Shown: one piece after another, positions 15,329 to 20,326 of the stretch
Position numbering within the stretch: the first letter of the stretch is position 1
Layout: each line of letters starts with the position of its first letter
Source: CAYVAP01 sp964343195
GTDB taxonomy: Bacteria > Bacteroidota > Bacteroidia > J057
Direction: 5' to 3'
Length of the DNA: 20,326 bases
Assembly: GCA_964343195.1 (NCBI GenBank)
Contig: CAYFIR010000117.1
Coordinates: 1-20,326 of the forward strand
Notes under the pieces: generated by a model
What the model was told of the DNA's origin: nothing
Databases searched by the model: none
What the model saw: only the letters and a program-made list of their open reading frames with translations
Program-made: the position numbers and the translations under genes

Positions 15329-15418
15329 GCGAAAATTCACCAGAAGACTATTCAAAATCCCTCCTTCTAGCTCCCTTTTTCAAATATCTCCATCTGCCAT
15401 TCGAAAATATCAAATATG

Positions 15419-15460
15419 ATGCATATATTTTATAATAGCATTGCTCATGCATACTCATGC
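15419..15460 (+). promoter_or_regulatory. Candidate promoter/operator region of the kor operon
   Basis: The stretch is AT-rich against its surroundings. TATATTTT (15424-15431) matches TAnnTTTG at all but the last defined base. Two direct repeats CTCATGC (15444-15450 and 15454-15460) are spaced 10 bp apart, one helical turn, and ATGCAT occurs twice (15419-15424 and 15447-15452). This arrangement would suit a dimeric regulator bound on one DNA face just downstream of the -7 box. Confidence 0.35.
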
Positions 15461-15500
15461 TCAGTGCCATTCACTACTCAACTACTCGTAAATCTGCATC

Positions 15501-17285
15501 ATGTTGGAACCAACCAACCTTCAGGACCCTGAATATTTTCATAAGGTCGTCGATTGTCAGTATGCCTGCCCTGCCCATACCCCAGTCCCAGAGTATATCC
15601 GCCTCATCGCAGCAGAGAGATATACTGAGGCATATCTCATCAACTGGGAGTCCAATGTATTTCCAGGGATATTGGGGCGTACCTGCGACCGCCCATGCGA
15701 GCCTGCCTGTAGACGCGGTCGCGTGGAAGAAGAGCCCGTAGCCATCTGCCGCCTCAAGCGTGTAGCCGCTGATAACAAGGGCCCCGTCAAGCAACACATG
15801 CCCCGCATCCCCAAGGATAAGAACGGGAAAAAGATCGCTCTGATTGGAGGGGGACCAGCTTCTCTGACCGTCGCCCGTGATCTGGCACCTTTGGGATACG
15901 AAATCCACCTTTATGACGAGTGGAACAAGGGAGGGGGCATGATGCGCACTCAGATTCCGGCCTTCCGCCTACCGGAAGAAGTGCTGGACGAAGAAGTCAA
16001 CTACATTCTTGACATGGGCATTCATACCCATTTCAACCATTATGTTGACAGCATGAAGGAAGTCCTGGACAAGGATTACGATGCTGTATTTGTTGGCACA
16101 GGAGCCCCTCGTGGCAGGGACTTACCCCGGATTCCCGGACGTAAGGAGGCCGATGCCAATATCCACATCGGCATCGAGTTCCTCGCCAGTGTGGCCTTTG
16201 AGCACGTGGAGAGCATCGGCAAGCGGGTCATCATCCTGGGAGGGGGAAATACCGCCATGGATTGCTGCCGCACCTCCCTTCGCCTTGGAGGCGAGTCGGT
16301 TCATGTGGTGGTTCGCAGCCCATTCAAAGACATGAAAGCTTCGCCCTGGGAAATCGAAGATGCCCAGCGCGAAGGCATAGAAATCCTCAACAACATGCCA
16401 CCCAAGGAATTTGTGGTGGAGGATGGCAAACTGAAGGGAGTGCTATTTGAGAAAGTCCGTGCCGAGTATAACGAGGAGGGTCGACGCAAGCTAGTCCCCA
16501 CTGGAGAGCCCGACGTATTCATTCCTGCGGATGACGTGATCATCGCCATCGGACAGGACAATGCTTTCCCCTGGATCGAGCGAGACCTGGGAATTGAGTT
16601 TGGCAAATGGGATCTCCCACTGCTGGATAAGGTCAGCTTTCAGTCTACCAATGCCAAGGTCTTTTTTGGCGGAGACGCTGCCTTTGGCCCGGAGAATGTC
16701 ATTACGGCTGTTGCCCATGGACATCAGGCGGCGATCTCCATTGACCTCTTTTGCAAAGGTGAGCCGGTACTCAAGCGACCAGCGCCGATGACCCATCTCA
16801 TAGGCCAGAAGATGGGCATCCATGAGTGGATCTATGACAGCCAGGTCGTAGCGGACAAACGGTATGCAGTTCCCCACGCTCCGGTTCCCCATACCCTGAC
16901 AGACCGTCGACTTGAGGTAGAATTGGGATTTGGAAAAGGGGAAGGCTTCAGCGAAGCCCAACGCTGCCTCAACTGTGACGTCCAGACCATCTTTACGACT
17001 TCACAGTGCATAGAGTGCGACGCCTGCGTGGACGTTTGCCCGACTTCCTGTATCACCTTTACAGAGAACGGGGAGGAAGAAGATGTGCGTCAGCGATTAA
17101 GCGCACCCGCTCTGAATACCGATCAGGCTCTGTATGTTTCCGAGAAGTTGCCCACCAAGCGGGTGATGATCAAGGACGAGGATGTATGCCTCCACTGCGG
17201 TCTATGTGCTGAGCGCTGTCCCACCTCCGCCTGGGACATGAAAAAATATATCTATAACGTAACCAAAGCCTGTAAAGTCCTATGA
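15501..17285 (+). CDS. GltD-like NAD(P)-binding flavoprotein fused to a 2x[4Fe-4S] ferredoxin domain (2-oxoacid oxidoreductase-associated)
   Basis: This 594-aa protein has three parts. Residues ~15-90 form a GltD-type Fe-S helical domain with Cys19, Cys23, Cys62, Cys66, Cys70 and Cys83. Residues ~108-420 are the GltD flavin/NAD(P) module: FAD loop GGGPAS (116-121), second dinucleotide loop GGGNTAMD (247-254), and the C-terminal FAD motif FFGGDAAFGPENVITAVAHG (388-407). Residues ~485-594 form a ferredoxin domain with two [4Fe-4S] sites, Cys503/506/509/513 and Cys563/566/569/573, resembling the delta subunit of 2-oxoacid:ferredoxin oxidoreductases. Its TGA overlaps the next ATG by 4 bp, so it is translationally coupled to korA. 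Inference: it passes electrons between the KorAB Fe-S centre and NAD(P). Only a single Arg follows the second Rossmann loop (VVVR), so NADH versus NADPH preference is undecided. Confidence 0.88.
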   Translation: MLEPTNLQDPEYFHKVVDCQYACPAHTPVPEYIRLIAAERYTEAYLINWESNVFPGILGRTCDRPCEPACRRGRVEEEPVAICRLKRVAADNKGPVKQHMPRIPKDKNGKKIALIGGGPASLTVARDLAPLGYEIHLYDEWNKGGGMMRTQIPAFRLPEEVLDEEVNYILDMGIHTHFNHYVDSMKEVLDKDYDAVFVGTGAPRGRDLPRIPGRKEADANIHIGIEFLASVAFEHVESIGKRVIILGGGNTAMDCCRTSLRLGGESVHVVVRSPFKDMKASPWEIEDAQREGIEILNNMPPKEFVVEDGKLKGVLFEKVRAEYNEEGRRKLVPTGEPDVFIPADDVIIAIGQDNAFPWIERDLGIEFGKWDLPLLDKVSFQSTNAKVFFGGDAAFGPENVITAVAHGHQAAISIDLFCKGEPVLKRPAPMTHLIGQKMGIHEWIYDSQVVADKRYAVPHAPVPHTLTDRRLEVELGFGKGEGFSEAQRCLNCDVQTIFTTSQCIECDACVDVCPTSCITFTENGEEEDVRQRLSAPALNTDQALYVSEKLPTKRVMIKDEDVCLHCGLCAERCPTSAWDMKKYIYNVTKACKVL

Positions 17286-19099
17286 GCCAGCCTATCATAA
17301 CCAATGACCTGGTGGTACGCTTCGCCAACGTCAACGGTACTGGTTCAGCCAGTGCCAATAATATTTTCTCCAAGGCCATCTTTCGGATGGGCCTGCCTGT
17401 TTCTCCCAAAAACATTTTCCCCTCCAACATTCAGGGCCTTCCCACCTGGTATGAAGTCCGGATCAGTGAAGAAGGCTACCTGGGCCGCCGGGAGGGAATC
17501 GACCTGCTCGTCGCGGTCAATCCCCAGAGTCTGCAGGAGGACATCGCATCAGTACGAGAAGGAGGTTACCTCCTGTATGACAGCACCAAAAAGCTACACC
17601 CGGAATACCTGCGTAGCGACATCCACTACATCGGGATTCCCATGATGGAAATGGCAATGGCCCATTTTTCCAATCCCAGGACGCAGCAGTTGCTCAAGAA
17701 TATGATCTACATCGGAGCGTTGGCTGCGCTCCTCGACATGGAACTACCGGTCATCAAGCAGATCGTGGATGAGCAGTTCGCCAGAAAGCCCAAACTGGTC
17801 CCCCCCAACTACCAGGCACTGGAGCTGGGCTACTATTATGCAAAGAAGAACTACCCCTGCCCACTCCCAATTCGGGTTGAGCGGCGGGATAACGTGGGGG
17901 ACAGCATCATGATGGAAGGGAATGACGCGACCGGTTTAGCGGCCATTTATGCAGGCGCCACCGTTGCGGCCTGGTACCCCATTACTCCTTCCACCTCTGT
18001 TGTACAGTCATTTGAGAAATACGCCAATAAGCTGCGGATCGACCCCGAATCCGGGAAGAAGAAGTTCGCCATAGTACAGGCCGAAGACGAACTCGCAGCC
18101 ATGGGCATGGTAATCGGTGCCACCTGGAATGGTGCCCGCTCCTTTACGGCGACGAGTGGCCCTGGAGTTTCGCTCATGAGTGAGTTTCTGGGCCTGGCTT
18201 ATTATGCCGAAATCCCCGTGGTACTGGTAAATGTACAGCGGGGTGGCCCTTCGACTGGCATGCCTACCCGTACCCAACAGGCGGATATTCTCTCTTCCGC
18301 CTATGCATCCCATGGAGATACGCGCCACGTCCTGCTTTTTCCGAGTACTCCTACCGAGTGCTTTGAAATGATGACCGATGCCTTTGATCTGGCCGAAAGG
18401 CTTCAGACTCCGGTTATCCTCATGTCGGATCTCGATCTGGGGATGAACTTCCATATGACTGAACCCCTCAAATGGGATGATGAGCGCCGATATGACCGAG
18501 GCAAAGTACTCAGCTATGAGGACCTCGAGAGCATGGAGCATCCCTTTGGCCGCTATCTGGATATAGACGGAGATGGGATATGCTACCGGACTTTCCCCGG
18601 CACTCATCCCAGCAAAGGATCATTCTTCACCCGAGGTACTTCCAAAGACGAGTACGCTCGCTACACAGAAAGTGGGGCCGCATATGTCCGCGGTGTTGAT
18701 AGACTGATGAAAAAATGGGATACCAGCAAAAAGCTGGTGCCAAAATCAGAGCCTTATCAGGAGGAGAATACCAGTACCACAGGGGTAGTTTATTTTGGCA
18801 CCTCCAGGTATGCTGCATGTGAGGCACTCGATAGAGTTCGCAAAAAAGGAGTCAATATCGATGCCATGCGCATTCGTGCTTTTCCCTTTGATGACGCCCT
18901 GCAGGAGTTTGTGGCTGCCCACGAGCATATCTATGTCGTGGAACAAAACCGAGACGCTCAAATGCGTAGCCTCCTCATCAATGAGCTGGATGTACCGCCG
19001 CAAAAACTGATTCCCTTGCTGAACTATGATGGCATGCCCATCACTGCCGGGAGGATTATCGAGGGCATGAAGGGAAAGCTGGAGGAAGTAGTGGTGTAG
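17282..19099 (+). CDS. korA: 2-oxoacid:acceptor oxidoreductase, fused gamma-alpha subunit (KorA)
   Basis: KorA forms, with KorB, the enzyme that oxidatively decarboxylates a 2-oxoacid (probably 2-oxoglutarate) to acyl-CoA, or runs in reverse with reduced ferredoxin. The 605 aa are a gamma-alpha fusion. Residues 1-~190 form the gamma domain (NGTGSASANNIFSKAIFRMG, SPKNIFPSNIQGLPTWYEVR). The alpha domain begins near 210 with EGNDATGLAAIYAGATVAAWYPITPSTS and continues with SGPGVSLMSEFLGLAYYAEIPVV and QRGGPSTGMPTRTQQADI, diagnostic of the TPP-enzyme pyrimidine domain. The C-terminal part (from about 505) is the transketolase-C-like domain. Gene coupling on its left is by ATGA overlap, and korB lies 122 bp downstream. 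Whether the substrate is 2-oxoglutarate, pyruvate or a branched 2-oxoacid cannot be settled from sequence alone. Confidence 0.93.
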   Translation: MSQPIITNDLVVRFANVNGTGSASANNIFSKAIFRMGLPVSPKNIFPSNIQGLPTWYEVRISEEGYLGRREGIDLLVAVNPQSLQEDIASVREGGYLLYDSTKKLHPEYLRSDIHYIGIPMMEMAMAHFSNPRTQQLLKNMIYIGALAALLDMELPVIKQIVDEQFARKPKLVPPNYQALELGYYYAKKNYPCPLPIRVERRDNVGDSIMMEGNDATGLAAIYAGATVAAWYPITPSTSVVQSFEKYANKLRIDPESGKKKFAIVQAEDELAAMGMVIGATWNGARSFTATSGPGVSLMSEFLGLAYYAEIPVVLVNVQRGGPSTGMPTRTQQADILSSAYASHGDTRHVLLFPSTPTECFEMMTDAFDLAERLQTPVILMSDLDLGMNFHMTEPLKWDDERRYDRGKVLSYEDLESMEHPFGRYLDIDGDGICYRTFPGTHPSKGSFFTRGTSKDEYARYTESGAAYVRGVDRLMKKWDTSKKLVPKSEPYQEENTSTTGVVYFGTSRYAACEALDRVRKKGVNIDAMRIRAFPFDDALQEFVAAHEHIYVVEQNRDAQMRSLLINELDVPPQKLIPLLNYDGMPITAGRIIEGMKGKLEEVVV

Positions 19100-19163
19100 G
19101 AATATGGGAGAAAAGGCAGCCGGTTATACCCATCAGCTTTTGAACCTCCCCATTCCTCCACAT

Positions 19164-19180
19164 GCAGATCTCGGATCTGC
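19164..19180 (+). repeat. Intercistronic hairpin between korA and korB
   Basis: GCAGATC (19164-19170) pairs perfectly with GATCTGC (19174-19180) around a TCG loop. No T-tract follows, so it is not an intrinsic terminator. It may affect mRNA stability or set the korA:korB ratio. A heptamer repeat tract starts 4 bp later. Confidence 0.5.
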
Positions 19181-19183
19181 TAA

Positions 19184-19211
19184 TTACGAATTACTAATCA
19201 CGAATTTCGAA
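19184..19211 (+). repeat. Four tandem heptamers (consensus TYACGAA)
   Basis: TTACGAA, TTACTAA, TCACGAA and TTTCGAA follow one another without gaps in the korA-korB spacer. A related tract lies in opposite orientation at 8005-8025 after the PKD gene. This looks like a dispersed short tandem repeat restricted to gaps between genes. Confidence 0.6.
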
Positions 19212-19221
19212 CTAACTCTCA

Positions 19222-20274
19222 ATGAGCTATATAAGACCGACCTTCCGTCACCCTGGCCTGGGCAAAAACGAAGCTGGCTTTGCCAAGGCTGACTACGAAG
19301 GCAGAATATCCACCCTTTGTGCCGGATGTGGGCACGACTCCATCAGCGGGGCCATCGTTCAGGCCTGTTATGAAATGTCGATTGAGCCGCATCGCCTGGC
19401 CAAGCTCTCCGGAATTGGCTGTTCGTCCAAAACGCCAACCTATTTCCTGAGCCAGTCTCACGGCTTTAACTCCGTGCACGGCCGTATGCCCTCCATCACC
19501 ACCGGAGCCAATATGGCCCAACGGGACATGCTCTACCTGGGCGTATCTGGAGATGGCGACTCCGCCTCCATTGGCATGGGGCAGTTCTGTCATGTCATTC
19601 GCAGGAATCTCAACATGACCTATATCCTCATGAACAACGGCTGCTACGGTCTCACCAAGGGACAGGAGTCCGCAACTGCCGATGTAGGATCCATCAATAA
19701 AGCCGGAAATAAAACCTTTTTGCCCACCATTGACCTGGTCGGTCTGGCACTAGAGATGGGAGCGACATTCGTTGGTCGCAGTTTTTCTGGCGACAAAACC
19801 CAGTTGGTTCCCCTGATCAAGGCGGCCATGTCCCACCCCGGATTTGCCTTGCTGGATGTCATATCCCCTTGTGTGACCTTCAACAACAACAAAGGCTCGA
19901 CAAAATCCTATGAGCACGTCCGTGACCATATTGCTGTGACTGGCAGCCTGGATTACATCCCTGAGCAGGAGGAAATTACGGTAGAATATGATGCCGGAAC
20001 CAGTAAAACGGTCAGCCTGCATGACGGCTCTTCCATTCTGCTGCACAAACTCAACCCCGATTGGGACCCCACTGACCGGGAGAAGGCCCATGAACGTTTG
20101 CGCGCCTCCAAGAAATCTGGAGAAATTCTCACGGGGCTGATCTACATTGACCCTGAAAGCCAGGATATCCACGATATGATCCCGACTGTGAATACTCCTC
20201 TCAATGAGCTCACTCAGGAAGACCTCTGTCCAGGGCAGTCTACCCTCGACAAAATAAATGCGGGATTGAGGTAA
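19222..20274 (+). CDS. korB: 2-oxoacid:ferredoxin oxidoreductase beta subunit (KorB)
   Basis: KorB binds thiamine pyrophosphate and one [4Fe-4S] cluster and carries the decarboxylation half of the reaction with KorA. The 350 aa include CAGCGH (Cys33, Cys36), GIGCSS (Cys67) and SPCVTFNN (Cys217), the four cluster ligands of this family. The TPP-Mg site is GDGDSASIG (110-118) followed by MNNGCYGLTKGQ (137-148), where the NN and YGLTKGQ segments are typical of 2-oxoacid:ferredoxin oxidoreductases. The length matches the family. It is the last gene of the operon in this window; 52 bp follow without a visible terminator. The 122-bp spacer to korA, with a hairpin and heptamer repeats, is unusually long for subunits of one enzyme. 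Confidence 0.95.
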   Translation: MSYIRPTFRHPGLGKNEAGFAKADYEGRISTLCAGCGHDSISGAIVQACYEMSIEPHRLAKLSGIGCSSKTPTYFLSQSHGFNSVHGRMPSITTGANMAQRDMLYLGVSGDGDSASIGMGQFCHVIRRNLNMTYILMNNGCYGLTKGQESATADVGSINKAGNKTFLPTIDLVGLALEMGATFVGRSFSGDKTQLVPLIKAAMSHPGFALLDVISPCVTFNNNKGSTKSYEHVRDHIAVTGSLDYIPEQEEITVEYDAGTSKTVSLHDGSSILLHKLNPDWDPTDREKAHERLRASKKSGEILTGLIYIDPESQDIHDMIPTVNTPLNELTQEDLCPGQSTLDKINAGLR

Positions 20275-20326
20275 GTAACGCTCAAAAAATAAATTCCGCT
20301 TTTGGCTTGATCTCTCGCCCGCATAC

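Noticed and set aside
19104..19292. A 62-codon frame across the korA-korB spacer
   Set aside because: It translates the hairpin and repeat tract and runs into korB in a different frame.

Overview
The window looks like chromosomal DNA of a free-living, probably aerobic member of the Bacteroidota, most likely near the Saprospiria (Lewinella-like). This is inferred from several signs. Candidate promoters match the Bacteroidota -7 consensus TAnnTTTG, and clear Shine-Dalgarno sequences are absent. There is a secreted PKD/repeat-propeller protein, a Bacteroidota-type non-catalytic M16 peptidase, and a CHAT protease beside an ECF sigma factor. MutS and MurA carry sequence variants that I recall from this phylum. 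I see no tRNA, rRNA, CRISPR array, transposase or phage gene, so this is an ordinary mixed chromosomal region.

Layout: a hairpin-rich, repeat-like stretch (1-122) precedes a cupin_5/DUF985 gene (191-706). Next come mutS (GTG start, 855-3524), a 401-bp gap with a candidate promoter, and trxA (3926-4249) with a textbook terminator. An MBL-fold hydrolase (4445-5347) and a 3-hydroxyacyl-CoA dehydrogenase (5383-6234) form a likely pair that also ends in a terminator. A secreted propeller-PKD protein (6491-7996) and an M16-family protein lacking the zinc motif (8189-9475) follow. On the minus strand lie murA (9635-10951) and a PPP-family phosphatase (11199-11924), the latter divergent from a lipoprotein gene (12131-12943).

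The lipoprotein gene converges, through a bidirectional terminator, on a two-gene minus-strand unit. That unit is an ECF sigma factor (13988-14569) followed 6 bp later by a protein (13028-13981) with an anti-sigma-like N-terminus, a CHAT caspase-like domain with His143/Cys191, and a C-terminal membrane anchor. After ybaK (14858-15328), the window closes with a three-gene redox operon (15501-20274): a GltD-like flavoprotein fused to a 2x[4Fe-4S] ferredoxin domain, a gamma-alpha fused 2-oxoacid:ferredoxin oxidoreductase subunit (korA), and its TPP-binding beta subunit (korB).

Two loci deserve most attention. The sigma/CHAT pair could be a compact protease-gated sigma switch, reminiscent of the CHAT-protease/sigma logic of type III-E CRISPR systems but without CRISPR. 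The kor operon appears to wire a normally ferredoxin-linked 2-oxoacid oxidoreductase directly to NAD(P) through a GltD-type subunit. Smaller points are MurA with Asp in place of the fosfomycin-sensitive Cys, an orphan inactive M16 subunit, and a heptamer repeat present in two intergenic gaps.
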